Source: Lewinellaceae bacterium (GTDB lineage: Bacteria; Bacteroidota; Bacteroidia; Chitinophagales; Saprospiraceae). Taken from it: a stretch of 64,000 nt of DNA. The position numbers and the translations under genes were made by a program. Of this stretch, positions 47,127-55,928 are shown one piece after another. The DNA lies in NCBI GenBank assembly GCA_020636375.1, contig JACJXZ010000005.1, positions 62,001-126,000 on the forward strand, written 5' to 3'. The notes below the pieces were generated by a model, which worked only from the letters and a program-made list of their open reading frames with translations, had not been told where the DNA came from and ran no database searches. Every line of letters begins with the position of its first letter. The stretch's first letter is position 1.

Positions 47127-48461
47127 TCACCTCCGCCCCACATAATTAAACGGCGTCACCCGCTTCAGCTCCTCCTTCACCGCCTGGCTCACCTTCAGGC
47201 CGTCGATGAAGGCATGCATGTCCGCTTTTGTTACCCGGGCCTTGCCGCGGGTCAGGTCCAGGAGGGCCTCGTAGGGTTTGGGGTAACCCTCCCGGCGCAG
47301 CACGTTCTGTATGGCTTCGGCCACTACCATCCAGTTGTTTTCCAGGTCGCTCTGTAGCTTTTCTTCGTTGAGCAGCAGCTTGCCCAGCCCTTTGAGGATG
47401 GACTGGAAGGCGATGAGGGTGTGGGCTACCGGCACGCCGATGTTGCGCAGCACCGTGCTGTCGGTCAGGTCGCGCTGCAGGCGGGAGATGGGCAGCTTGT
47501 CGGCCAGATGGGTGAACAGGGCGTTGGCCAGGCCCAGGTTGCCTTCGGCGTTCTCGAAGTCGATGGGGTTGACTTTGTGTGGCATGGCGGAGGAGCCGAT
47601 TTCCCCCTTCACGGTCTTCTGGCGGAAGTAATCCATAGAAATATACGCCCATACGTCCCGGCAAAGATCCGTCAGGATGGTATTGATGCGCTTCATGGCC
47701 ATGAACAGGGCGGCCAGGTTGTCGTAATGCTCGATCTGGGTGGTCGGCCAGGCGCGGCTCAGGCCGAGGGCTTCTTCCACAAACTTGTCGCCGAACTGCT
47801 TCCAGTCGACCTCGGGGTAGGCCACGTAATGGGCGTTGAAGTTGCCGGTAGCGCCGCCGAACTTGGCCTTGTACGGGATGTCCTCCATCTGCCGAAGTTG
47901 CTCTTCCAGGCGGGCGGAAAAAACGCGGAATTCCTTGCCCAGCAGGGTGGGCGACGCCGGCTGGCCGTGGGTGCGCGCCAGCATGGGCACGTCCGCCCAG
48001 GTATCCGCCAGGCTTTCCAGTTCCTGCATCAGATGCTTCAGGGCCGGCAGGTAGGTATTCTCGGCGGCGTGCTTCAGCATCAGGGGCGTCGCGGTGTTGT
48101 TGATGTCCTGGGAGGTCAGGCCGAAGTGGATGAACTCCTTGTACTGGCCGAGGCCGAGGTTGTCGAACTGCTCCTTGAGGTAATACTCCACCGCCTTTAC
48201 GTCGTGGTTGGTCACCGCTTCGATGTCCTTCACCCGTTGGGCGCCTTCCAATCCAAACCGGTTACAGAGGCGGACGAGGTCGTCGAGCCGGGCTTCGGGA
48301 AAACCGCGCAGCTGGGGCAGCGGGTGTTCGCAAAGAGCGATGAAATACTGGACTTCGATAAACACCCGGTACTTGATCAGGGCGAACTCGGAGAAATAAT
48401 CGGACAATTCCCGGACTTTGCCGGCGTACCGCCCGTCGATCGGTGAAATGGCTGTGAGCAT
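47127..48461 (-). CDS. purB: Adenylosuccinate lyase
   Basis: Start MLTAISPIDGRYAGK gives 444 aa. The longer ORF upstream translates repeat DNA and is rejected. It converts SAICAR and adenylosuccinate to AICAR and AMP with release of fumarate. The family signature GEIGSSAMPHKVNPIDFENAEGNLG is complete, ARTHGQPASPTLLGKEF carries the catalytic His region, and TSQDINNTA is the substrate loop. The C-terminal sequence fits the E. coli-type (longer) lyase. Repetitive ACAGGAT DNA lies directly upstream. Confidence 0.96.
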   Translation of the reverse strand: MLTAISPIDGRYAGKVRELSDYFSEFALIKYRVFIEVQYFIALCEHPLPQLRGFPEARLDDLVRLCNRFGLEGAQRVKDIEAVTNHDVKAVEYYLKEQFDNLGLGQYKEFIHFGLTSQDINNTATPLMLKHAAENTYLPALKHLMQELESLADTWADVPMLARTHGQPASPTLLGKEFRVFSARLEEQLRQMEDIPYKAKFGGATGNFNAHYVAYPEVDWKQFGDKFVEEALGLSRAWPTTQIEHYDNLAALFMAMKRINTILTDLCRDVWAYISMDYFRQKTVKGEIGSSAMPHKVNPIDFENAEGNLGLANALFTHLADKLPISRLQRDLTDSTVLRNIGVPVAHTLIAFQSILKGLGKLLLNEEKLQSDLENNWMVVAEAIQNVLRREGYPKPYEALLDLTRGKARVTKADMHAFIDGLKVSQAVKEELKRVTPFNYVGRR

Positions 48462-48534
48462 GTGCTGACGAAGGTTTGAATATGATTTTTGACGCAAAAG
48501 TAACAATTGACAGGCTATTATGTTGCTCCCGGCA

Positions 48535-48870
48535 GGGGACAGGATAGGACAAGATGGACGGGATGGACGGGATGGGCTGGCAGACAGGATGAACAGGTTG
48601 CGAAACCCAGGGGCTGCGGCGGCAAGGGAAAAGAGACAGGATGAACAGGATTTACAGGTTGTGGCGCCCAGGGCCTGCGGCGGCAAGGGAAAAGAGACAG
48701 GATGAACAGGATTTACAGGATGGGCAGCCCCCAAACACCGTGCTGGCAAAAATCCTGTTCATCCTGTCTATAATAAAGCGAAAAACCCCATATCCAGTCC
48801 ATCCTGTTCATCCTGTCTATAATAAAGCGAAAAACCCCATATCCTGTCCATCCTGCCTTTCCATGATCCT
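48535..48870. repeat. Dispersed ACAGGATNN period-9 repeats with two inverted units
   Basis: gacaggatgaacaggatttacaggat occurs three times at 48588-48722, separated by a GGCCTGCGGCGGCAAGGG segment that is itself repeated. Two copies of CATCCTGTTCATCCTGTC followed by TATAATAAAGCGAAAAAC lie in inverse orientation at 48751-48835. The element closest in type is the 20.5-21.5 kb array. Confidence 0.85.
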
Positions 48871-48897
48871 GTAAATCTTGTAGGGTTTTACGGGACT

Positions 48898-48932
48898 TTG
48901 ACAACTGCCCTGAACACTATTCGTTACCTTTG
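48898..48932 (+). promoter_or_regulatory. Likely hemL promoter (TTG ... TACCTTTG)
   Basis: TTG at 48898-48900 and TACCTTTG at 48925-48932 are 24 bp apart, a little long for the consensus. The -7 box lies 25 nt before the start codon. Confidence 0.55.
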
Positions 48933-48957
48933 CCTGAATTAAAAGCCTGATCACAGC

Positions 48958-50265
48958 ATGGAATTCGTCGACACCATCAACCGCAGCCGGTCTGCGGAAC
49001 TTTTTGAAGAAGCCAAGCAGTACTTCCCCGGCGGAGTCAACTCCCCCGTCCGGGCGTTCAAGTCCGTCTCCGGGCCTCCTCTGTTCATCCGGGAAGGGCA
49101 GGGCTGCCGCATCACCGACGAGGATGATAACACCTACATTGATTTCTGCTGTTCCTGGGGGCCGCTCATCCTGGGGCACAACAACGGCCGCATCCGGGAG
49201 CTGGTACTGGAGACAGTGGCCAAAGGCACCTCCTTCGGCACCCCCAACAAGCTGGGCAACCAGCTCGGGCGGCTGATCATTGAAAACAACCGCTACATAG
49301 ACAAAATCCGCTTTGTGAGCTCCGGCACGGAGGCCGTCATGTCGGCCATCCGGCTGGCGCGGGGCGTCACCGGCAAGAGCAAGGTCATCAAGTTTGACGG
49401 CTGCTACCACGGCCACGTCGACAGCCTGCTGGTCAAGGCCGGCTCCGGGCTGGCCACCTTTGGCGTCAGCACCTCGGCTGGCATCCCGGAGTCGTTCGCC
49501 AAAGAGACCATCGTGCTGCCGCTGGACGACCGCAGGCTGCTCGACCAAACCCTGCAGGAACACGGCGACGACATCGCCTGCATCATCGTCGAACCCGTGC
49601 CGGCCAACAACGGCCTGCTGCTCCAGAGCCAGTCTTTCCTGGAGTGCCTGCGGCTGAAGTGCTACAAGTACGGCGTCATGCTGATCTTCGACGAGGTGAT
49701 CTCCGGCTTCCGCGTGGGCTTCGAAGGGGCGGCCGGATACTACGGCATACAACCCGACATCATCACCTACGGCAAGATCATCGGCGGCGGCATGCCGGTG
49801 GGCGCCTACGGCGGCAGCCACGAGGTGATGAGCCACATCGCCCCCGACGGGCCGGTCTACCAGGCGGGTACCCTCTCCGCCAACCCGGTGGCCATGGCCG
49901 CCGGCTACGCCGCCCTGCAGCAGCTGCTGGCGCCCGGCTTCTACGAAGACCTGGAGCGGAAAACCCGGCACTTCGCAAACAGCATCCGGCAGTACGCCGA
50001 CGAAAAGGGTTATGAAATGTCCGTCCAGCAACTGGCCTCCATCTTCTGGATCGCTTTCAGCCGCGACAAGATCGTGCGCTCCGACCAGATCGATCCCCGG
50101 AGCATGGACAAATTCAAGGTGCTGCACCACGAGCTGCTGCAGCGCGGGGTCTACCTGGGCCCGTCGGGTTACGAGGTGGGCTTCGTCTCCGCCGCCCATT
50201 CCGAAAACGACCTGAAGGAAGCGGCAGGCAAAATCAAAGAAGCCCTGGATGTAGTATTCAAGTGA
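48958..50265 (+). CDS. hemL: Glutamate-1-semialdehyde 2,1-aminomutase
   Basis: This 435-aa PLP enzyme makes 5-aminolevulinate for haem from glutamate-1-semialdehyde. The PLP lysine is Lys273 in TYGKIIGGGMPVGAYGG, the FPGGVNSPVRAF N-terminus and the SSGTEAVMSAIRLARG loop are typical, and FDEVISGFR binds the cofactor ring. It is monocistronic with a good promoter. A remnant of the GCCACAAAGAC repeat follows it at 50284-50320, and a histidine-kinase gene starts about 100 bp downstream. Confidence 0.96.
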   Translation: MEFVDTINRSRSAELFEEAKQYFPGGVNSPVRAFKSVSGPPLFIREGQGCRITDEDDNTYIDFCCSWGPLILGHNNGRIRELVLETVAKGTSFGTPNKLGNQLGRLIIENNRYIDKIRFVSSGTEAVMSAIRLARGVTGKSKVIKFDGCYHGHVDSLLVKAGSGLATFGVSTSAGIPESFAKETIVLPLDDRRLLDQTLQEHGDDIACIIVEPVPANNGLLLQSQSFLECLRLKCYKYGVMLIFDEVISGFRVGFEGAAGYYGIQPDIITYGKIIGGGMPVGAYGGSHEVMSHIAPDGPVYQAGTLSANPVAMAAGYAALQQLLAPGFYEDLERKTRHFANSIRQYADEKGYEMSVQQLASIFWIAFSRDKIVRSDQIDPRSMDKFKVLHHELLQRGVYLGPSGYEVGFVSAAHSENDLKEAAGKIKEALDVVFK

Positions 50266-50283
50266 GCAGGCATAAAAGCCTTC

Positions 50284-50320
50284 GTGAATCTTAGTGCTTT
50301 TGTGTCTTTGTGGCAAAAAA
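50284..50320. repeat. Partial interspersed repeat after hemL
   Basis: TGAATCTTAGTGCTTTTGTG, then TCTTTGTGGCAAAA, is the right arm of the GCCACAAAGAC family. Only half of the palindrome is present. Confidence 0.55.
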
Positions 50321-50363
50321 AAACCGGAAAACCATCAAACCCACTACTTGCAGCGATTGACCA

Positions 50364-51386
50364 ATGGAAAAACCACGCAACATACAACTCCGCCTGCTCT
50401 CCTACGGCGTGATCGCCTATATGATGCTGGCCTTCGCCTGGTGGTCGGTCCTGTTGTTCACCAAGAACCGGGACGCCTACCAGGCCAAGCGCGACCACAT
50501 GCGCATCGTGATGATCGCCCGGGAGGAGATTCCTCCCACCGACGAGGCCTTCTACAACACGACGGCCTTCCGGCAGCTGAAACACCAGTACGAGAAGCAG
50601 GAATACATGATCCTGGGCGAGGCCAGCGTTTTCGTGCTCAGCCTGGCCATCGGCGTCTGGCTGATCAACCGGGGCTACCACAAGGAAATGATGGCTGCCC
50701 AGCAGCGGCGCAACTTCCTCCTGTCGATCACCCACGAGCTCAAGTCGCCCATCGCTTCCATCCGGCTGGTGCTGGAGACCTTCCAGCGGCGCGAGCTGCC
50801 CAAAGACAAGGCCGAACAACTCACCCGGAACGCCCTGCTGGAGACCGAGCGGCTCAACAAGCTGGTCAACGACCTGCTGCTGTCTGCCAAGCTCGAATCG
50901 GCTTACCAACTGCACCCGGAGGCCGTCAACCTCGCCCAATTGATGGAGGACATCTTCGAGCAGATGGAGGCCAAATATCCCGCTGCCAGCTTCACCTTCA
51001 ACAAACAAACAGCTGTGGAAGACACTATGGGAGACGTTGCCGGGCTGACCTCCGTCATCATCAACCTACTGGAAAACGCAGTCAAGTATTCGGGAGATGA
51101 CCCGGACATCGAGGCCCGCATCAGCCAGCACGGCAGCACGATCCGGATGGAGATCGCCGACCAGGGCATCGGGATCAACGAGGACGAGAAGGGCAAGATT
51201 TTCGAAAAGTTCTACCGCATCGGCAATGAGGACACCCGCAAAACAAAAGGAACCGGTTTGGGTTTATACATAGTAAATGAGATCGTCCGGGCCCACAAGG
51301 GCAAGATCGCCGTGCTGGACAACGAGCCCAGGGGGACGGTCTTCCAGATTGACATACCCGTTGTGAAGGCCAGAAACGGGACTTAG
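50364..51386 (+). CDS. Sensor histidine kinase
   Basis: This 340-aa inner-membrane kinase has two helices (about residues 12-33 and 83-102) with a short periplasmic loop of about 50 residues. The H-box is LSITHELKSPIASIRL (His124), followed by NALLETERLNKLVNDLLLSAKLE. The ATPase domain shows the N-box INLLENAVKYS, the G1 box ADQGIGI, F-box FEKFYRIGN and G2 box GTGLGLYIV. The signal is unknown. It forms a pair with the response regulator 41 bp downstream. Confidence 0.93.
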   Translation: MEKPRNIQLRLLSYGVIAYMMLAFAWWSVLLFTKNRDAYQAKRDHMRIVMIAREEIPPTDEAFYNTTAFRQLKHQYEKQEYMILGEASVFVLSLAIGVWLINRGYHKEMMAAQQRRNFLLSITHELKSPIASIRLVLETFQRRELPKDKAEQLTRNALLETERLNKLVNDLLLSAKLESAYQLHPEAVNLAQLMEDIFEQMEAKYPAASFTFNKQTAVEDTMGDVAGLTSVIINLLENAVKYSGDDPDIEARISQHGSTIRMEIADQGIGINEDEKGKIFEKFYRIGNEDTRKTKGTGLGLYIVNEIVRAHKGKIAVLDNEPRGTVFQIDIPVVKARNGT

Positions 51387-51427
51387 AGCGAAGCTCAACC
51401 TTTACCGAGCCGGTAAAACAAATTCCT

Positions 51428-52111
51428 ATGATGCGAATACTGCTTGTTGAAGACGAAGAAAACATACGCGACGTGGTAAAGCTCAACCTCGAAATGGAAG
51501 ACTACGAGGTGGTGGCTACCGGCAGCGGCAAGGATGCCCTGAAGTACGTCAAAGAGCAACACTTCGACCTGCTCATCCTCGACGTCATGCTGCCGGAGGT
51601 GGACGGCTTCCAGATTTGCGAGCAAATCCGCCTGACCAACATGGATGTGCCCATCATTTTCCTGACGGCCAAGGATACGGCCCAGGATCGCATCGCCGGC
51701 CTGAAAAAGGGCGCCGACGACTACCTGACCAAACCGTTCAACCTGGAAGAGCTGCTGCTCCGGGTGAACATCCTCATTAAACGGACCAGCAAAAGCCCGG
51801 CCAATACGCCGGAGGTGTACGAGTTCGGCGGCAACAAGGTCAACTTCGCCACCTATGAGGCCGAGGGCAACCCCGGGGAATTCACCCTGACCAAAAAAGA
51901 GGCCATGCTGCTCAAGCTGCTGGTCGACCGCCGGGGCGAGGTGGTCTCCCGCCAGCAAATCCTCCAGTCCGTCTGGGGGTACGACGTCTACCCCTCCACC
52001 CGAACCATCGACAACTTCATCCTTTCCTTCCGCAAATACTTTGAAAAGGATCCGAAAAACCCGGAGTATTTTCTGTCGGTAAGAGGAGTTGGTTACAAAT
52101 TCGCCGACTAA
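51428..52111 (+). CDS. OmpR-family response regulator
   Basis: This 227-aa protein has a receiver domain with acidic pocket EDEE, phospho-acceptor Asp52 (LLILDVMLPEVDGF), Thr in FLTAKD and Lys102 in YLTKPF. A winged-helix DNA-binding domain follows (FTLTKKEAMLLKLLVDRRGEVVSRQQILQSVWGYDV, then RTIDNFILSFRKYFE, then VRGVGYKFAD). It should be phosphorylated by the kinase encoded upstream. The target genes are not evident. A long hairpin follows about 80 bp after the stop. Confidence 0.94.
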   Translation: MMRILLVEDEENIRDVVKLNLEMEDYEVVATGSGKDALKYVKEQHFDLLILDVMLPEVDGFQICEQIRLTNMDVPIIFLTAKDTAQDRIAGLKKGADDYLTKPFNLEELLLRVNILIKRTSKSPANTPEVYEFGGNKVNFATYEAEGNPGEFTLTKKEAMLLKLLVDRRGEVVSRQQILQSVWGYDVYPSTRTIDNFILSFRKYFEKDPKNPEYFLSVRGVGYKFAD

Positions 52112-52194
52112 ATAACTAAATAGCGGGCAGGAAAATTCCGCAAATAAATTCTCCGTATTCGAATTTTATCTAAATTTAAGTGCGCATTAATGGG

Positions 52195-52252
52195 GGTTGA
52201 AAATAAATTCGCCTTCTGGCATAGCAATTGGCGGCGAATTTATTTTTCAACC
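52195..52252. terminator. 19-bp AT-rich hairpin after the response regulator
   Basis: GGTTGAAAATAAATTCGCC (52195-52213) pairs with GGCGAATTTATTTTTCAACC (52233-52252), interrupted by one extra T. It is 37 bp before the next start codon, so it might terminate the two-component operon or regulate the CBS gene. It has no T-run. Confidence 0.5.
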
Positions 52253-52289
52253 GCCTACACAAAACAACCCAACTTAAACTTTAAGCCTT

Positions 52290-52712
52290 ATGATGAATGA
52301 ACCCATCTCTTCGATCATGACCAAAAACGTGATCACGGTTCGTCCTGAAGATACCCTGTCGGTAGTGAAAGATATTCTTTTTAAAAAGCACCTGCACCAT
52401 ATTCCCGTCACCAAAGACTCGAAACTCGTCGGCATCATCACCTCTTTTGACCTGGTGAAACTGGGAAAGTCTGCCGAGGAATACGCCGGGTTAAAGGTAG
52501 AGGAGGTCATGACCAGGAAAGTAGCCACCATGACCCCCAATGAAAAGATCGGGGCGGCAGCCCAGGTGTTCCTGGAGAATCTCTTCCACGGCCTGCCGAT
52601 CGTCGATGATGATTACAACCTGGTCGGCATCATCACTACGCACGATATTCTGAAATACCAATTCCATAAGGAGTATCCCAACCACAAGTTGTACTGGCGG
52701 TCGGCAGAATAG
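52290..52712 (+). CDS. Tandem CBS-domain protein 2
   Basis: This 140-aa protein has only two CBS motifs (ISSIMTKNVITVRPEDTLSVVKDILFKKHLHHIPVTKDSKLVGIITSFD and VEEVMTRKVATMTPNEKIGAAAQVFLENLFHGLPIVDDDYNLVGIITTHD), and is a close relative of the 21792 gene (both end GIITTHD). It may bind adenosine nucleotides. The start may be the second ATG at 52293. It converges with the trehalose gene. No FNR-type box is in its upstream region, in contrast to the other copy. Confidence 0.88.
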   Translation: MMNEPISSIMTKNVITVRPEDTLSVVKDILFKKHLHHIPVTKDSKLVGIITSFDLVKLGKSAEEYAGLKVEEVMTRKVATMTPNEKIGAAAQVFLENLFHGLPIVDDDYNLVGIITTHDILKYQFHKEYPNHKLYWRSAE

Positions 52713-52718
52713 CCTCCG

Positions 52719-54887
52719 CTACAGGCTGGCCAGGAAGGAGCGCACCTCTTCTACGGATAGCAGGTTGTACCGGGCGACGGACTTATCCAGACCCACCTTG
52801 ATGGTATGCGCCTCTTCCGGCAGGGCCCTGAAGGTGTCCTCGTCGGTATGGTCGTCGCCGATGGCGAGGATAAAATCCCAGTCGCGTTCTCCGACCCAGT
52901 TCAGAGCTGCCTTGCCTTTGTTGACGCCGGCGTTTTTGATTTCCACCACTTTGTTGCCTTCCAGCACCTGAAGGTCGTCGTTGGCCGTAAGGTACAGGAG
53001 CACATCGCGGAACTCCCGTACCCGCTTTTCCCCCAGGGCCTTGTCGATGGCGCGGTAATGCCAGGCGATGGAGAAGTCCTTCTCTTCGATAAAAGAGCCG
53101 GGGGTGCGTTCCACCATATTTTCCAGCACCTGGCGGATGCGTTCCTTCCAGCTTACCGACAGGCCGGTATTGTTGGACCATTCCCCGTTGCGTTTTATCC
53201 AGACGCCGTGTTCCGCCGCCATGTCCAGTTTGAGATGGCCCAGCCAGTCCTGCAGAGTCCCCCGGTCCCTGCCGCTGCTGACCACCAGCTTGTTCCCGTC
53301 CTGGTCGCGCAGCTTTTTCAGGATGTGCAGCAACTCATCGTCCGGGACCACCGCCTGCGGGTCTTTGTGGAAGGACATCAGCGTTCCGTCATAGTCCAGT
53401 ATGAGCAGGCGGTTTTGGGCGGCGCGATAGGCCCTGGCCAGGGCTTTTTTGTCTTCAGCGCTTAACCGTTGGGCAATTTTCGCTTTTTGTGATTCCATGA
53501 GTTTCTTTTGTTCATTGATAAAAGTGACCGCCCAGTGCCGGACGTCGTTCTTTTTGATGCGTTCCTGCATGCGCTCCAACCGCCTGCGTTGTTCTTCTGC
53601 CCCCATTTCCAGGGCCTGCAGCAAAGCATCGGTGATATCCTGGCGGTCCTGCGGATTGACGATCAGGGCTTCCATCAATTCATTGGAAGCGCCGGCCATC
53701 TCGCTTAGGATGAGCACGCCTTTTTTGCTCGCCTCTTTGCTGGCTACATATTCCTTGGCTACCAGGTTCATGCCGTCGCGCAGCGGCGTGATCAGCGCAA
53801 TATCCGCTTCCTGATAAAGGGTGGTCAATTCCGAAAAATCGAGGCTCCGGTAGAAATAATGGACAGGCATCCAGTCAAAAGAAGAGTATTTGCCGTTGAT
53901 CTTGCCGACCAGGTTTTCGATCTCTTCCTTCAGGCTTTTATACTGCGACACATTGGCCCGGGAGGGCACGACGATCATCACCAGGGTGACCTTGCCCTGA
54001 TACTGCGGATTGTCGCTCAGGAACCGGGCGAAGGCTTTGATGCGCTGCGGAATGCCCTTGCTGTAATCCAGGCGGTCGATAGAGATGACCAGCTTCTGCT
54101 TCTGCGCCAGTTCTCTGATCTTCAGCGGGCCGTTGCCTTCCTGAGGTTCGACATCGGGGAAGGCATATTTTTCGTAATCGATGCCCATGGGAAAAACGTC
54201 GGCATTGACCAGGCGGTTGCCCACCGTCAGTTTGCCGAAATGGTGTTCGTACCCGCAAATCCGGTATACCGCACTCAGGAAATGCCGCATGTACCCGAAG
54301 GTGTGGAACCCAATCTGGTCGGCACCGAGCACCCCTTCCAGGATTTCCCTGCGCCAGGGCAGGATGCGGAATACCTCATAGGACGGAAACGGGATGTGCA
54401 GGAAAAACCCGATGGACAAGTTGGGGAAAGCCTCCCGGATCATGGCGGGAAGCAGCATGAGCTGATAATCGTGCACCCAGACCAGGTCGTCTTCCCGGAT
54501 AAGGGGAATGACCGCTTCGGCAAAGGTGCGGTTCACAGATTTGTAGGCTTCCCAGTATTTGTCCCGGTAGGTCGTATATTGGGTAAAATAGTGGAAATGG
54601 GGCCAGATGGCTTTATTGCTGAACCCTTCGTAATACAACGAAATATCTTCCTGGGTGAGGAAAACAGGGTACAGGCCGTCTCTGGCCAAATCCCGGCGCA
54701 CGGCTTCCCGTTCCCAGGCTTCCCTGATCTCCTGGCCGGGCCAGCCGATCCAGATCTTCTCCCAGGATTCATCCAGAGAGTTGAGCCCGGTAGCCAGGCC
54801 TCCGGCGCTGGGATAATAAATAAGGTCTCCTTCTTCCTTCTGAATCGTTACCGGCAACCGGTTGGAAACAATGACTAATCTTGACAT
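52719..54887 (-). CDS. Bifunctional trehalose-6-phosphate synthase/phosphatase
   Basis: This 722-aa fusion makes trehalose from UDP-glucose and glucose-6-phosphate in two steps. The GT20 synthase part (about 1-465) opens RLVIVSNRLPVT, with the DLVWVHDYQLMLLPAMIRE and IDRLDYSKGIPQRIKAF motifs and the DGMNLVAKEYV donor site. The HAD phosphatase part begins LLILDYDGTLMSF (about residue 500) and has ALAIGDDHTDEDTF at its end. The fusion order equals the OtsA-OtsB or eukaryotic TPS/TPP layout. It suggests osmotic or desiccation protection. Confidence 0.95.
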   Translation of the reverse strand: MSRLVIVSNRLPVTIQKEEGDLIYYPSAGGLATGLNSLDESWEKIWIGWPGQEIREAWEREAVRRDLARDGLYPVFLTQEDISLYYEGFSNKAIWPHFHYFTQYTTYRDKYWEAYKSVNRTFAEAVIPLIREDDLVWVHDYQLMLLPAMIREAFPNLSIGFFLHIPFPSYEVFRILPWRREILEGVLGADQIGFHTFGYMRHFLSAVYRICGYEHHFGKLTVGNRLVNADVFPMGIDYEKYAFPDVEPQEGNGPLKIRELAQKQKLVISIDRLDYSKGIPQRIKAFARFLSDNPQYQGKVTLVMIVVPSRANVSQYKSLKEEIENLVGKINGKYSSFDWMPVHYFYRSLDFSELTTLYQEADIALITPLRDGMNLVAKEYVASKEASKKGVLILSEMAGASNELMEALIVNPQDRQDITDALLQALEMGAEEQRRRLERMQERIKKNDVRHWAVTFINEQKKLMESQKAKIAQRLSAEDKKALARAYRAAQNRLLILDYDGTLMSFHKDPQAVVPDDELLHILKKLRDQDGNKLVVSSGRDRGTLQDWLGHLKLDMAAEHGVWIKRNGEWSNNTGLSVSWKERIRQVLENMVERTPGSFIEEKDFSIAWHYRAIDKALGEKRVREFRDVLLYLTANDDLQVLEGNKVVEIKNAGVNKGKAALNWVGERDWDFILAIGDDHTDEDTFRALPEEAHTIKVGLDKSVARYNLLSVEEVRSFLASL

Positions 54888-55157
54888 GATATTTTGAGAA
54901 TATAGTTTCCGGAGGTGGATAATATAAAAAAAATGAGCGCTCCAGGCAATGAATGCCCGGTTTTTGTACTATTTACACTAAGCTCCTGGTAATTAAACAG
55001 AAAGGGAGGCGTGTTTTGTTCGAAAAAAATTTTATTCGACACCAAAACGTTAAGTCGGCAAAAAAGGGGCCCAATTACTTATAATGCAAATTTTAAACCC
55101 TGGAAATAGCTATCGTCCGGAATTTTTATTAAATTAAAGCCAGTAAATCCGGACAGT

Positions 55158-55322
55158 ATGAAAAAGAAAACCACCGCAGAAAATGTACTTCAGCTGCAAA
55201 CGCTGCTCACTTATGCCGTTTTGATCGGCGTTTTTGTCCTGTGTATTTTTCAGATGCCCAAGATCACCGCTTTCCTTCAGGAGTACGGCGAAATGATGAA
55301 GGCCGCCCTGCCGGTGCGGTAA
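55158..55322 (+). CDS. Small single-span membrane protein (54 aa)
   Basis: MKKKTTAENVLQLQTLLTYA starts a 54-aa frame with one hydrophobic helix (about residues 16-33, LTYAVLIGVFVLCIF), a positively charged N-terminus and a C-terminal amphipathic segment (LQEYGEMMKAALPVR). It is too short for usual ORF filters. The region upstream is AT-rich and non-coding, shared with the trehalose gene's promoter. It lies in a plus-strand position between two minus-strand genes. No family is recognised. Confidence 0.55.
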   Translation: MKKKTTAENVLQLQTLLTYAVLIGVFVLCIFQMPKITAFLQEYGEMMKAALPVR

Positions 55323-55498
55323 TGCTTTTATATTTCAGAACATGTTTGGATGGGGGAAGCCGGTGCTGGTCCCAAGCTAAGGGGCCGTTATTTTCCCGCC
55401 GGGAACAAAATGCCGTAGTTGGTTCCCCTCGACATGCTCGAGACCAGGTTCGCTGGCAATCAACCGCTTAGGGTTTACAGCTGGTCAACAACAATCAA

Positions 55499-55906
55499 CT
55501 AAGGGTTCATCCTGGCAAAAACCCACCCGCAAACCACCGCCTGAAGCAGCCCGTAGGCAAACCAGGTGAAGACCATGCCCAGCGAAACGGTGATGGCGCT
55601 GAAGGTGATCCACATGGAAGGCAGCGTGGCCAGCAGGGCGTAGGCCAGCCCGAATTTCAGCCCCCGCAACAACCAATACCCGGGCAACTGCGCTTTAAAC
55701 CGGCTCCAGAACCAGGCCAGCGCAAAGCTCAGGACGAACGGATGCACGAAAAAGAGGAGGGCCCGGTCGTTGCCTGGCCAGAATATCGGGTTGTAGTATT
55801 CCTCCACCAGGCCGGGGAAAAAATTGATGGTGACATACAGAATGAAATAGCTTAGCCCCAGGAGCACAATGCCGGCACCCAGGCCTGAAAGCAGAACGGG
55901 CTTCAT
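55499..55906 (-). CDS. Small four-helix membrane protein
   Basis: The 135-aa protein has four hydrophobic stretches (LLSGLGAGIVLLGLSYFIL, ALLFFVHPFVLSFALAWF, LRGLKFGLAYALLATLP, VSLGMVFTWFAYGLLQAVV) and short polar loops. The last helix carries GWVFARMNP. It has the size of uncharacterised Bacteroidota DUF-type membrane proteins. It is 22 bp downstream of the SPOR protein gene, so co-transcription is likely. Function unknown. Confidence 0.7.
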   Translation of the reverse strand: MKPVLLSGLGAGIVLLGLSYFILYVTINFFPGLVEEYYNPIFWPGNDRALLFFVHPFVLSFALAWFWSRFKAQLPGYWLLRGLKFGLAYALLATLPSMWITFSAITVSLGMVFTWFAYGLLQAVVCGWVFARMNP

Positions 55907-55928
55907 GGTAATGCTGCTCTGATTATCG

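Noticed and set aside
48462..48749. N-terminal extension of PurB
   Set aside because: Residues upstream of MLTAISPIDG translate the ACAGGAT repeats; known PurB proteins start at this point.
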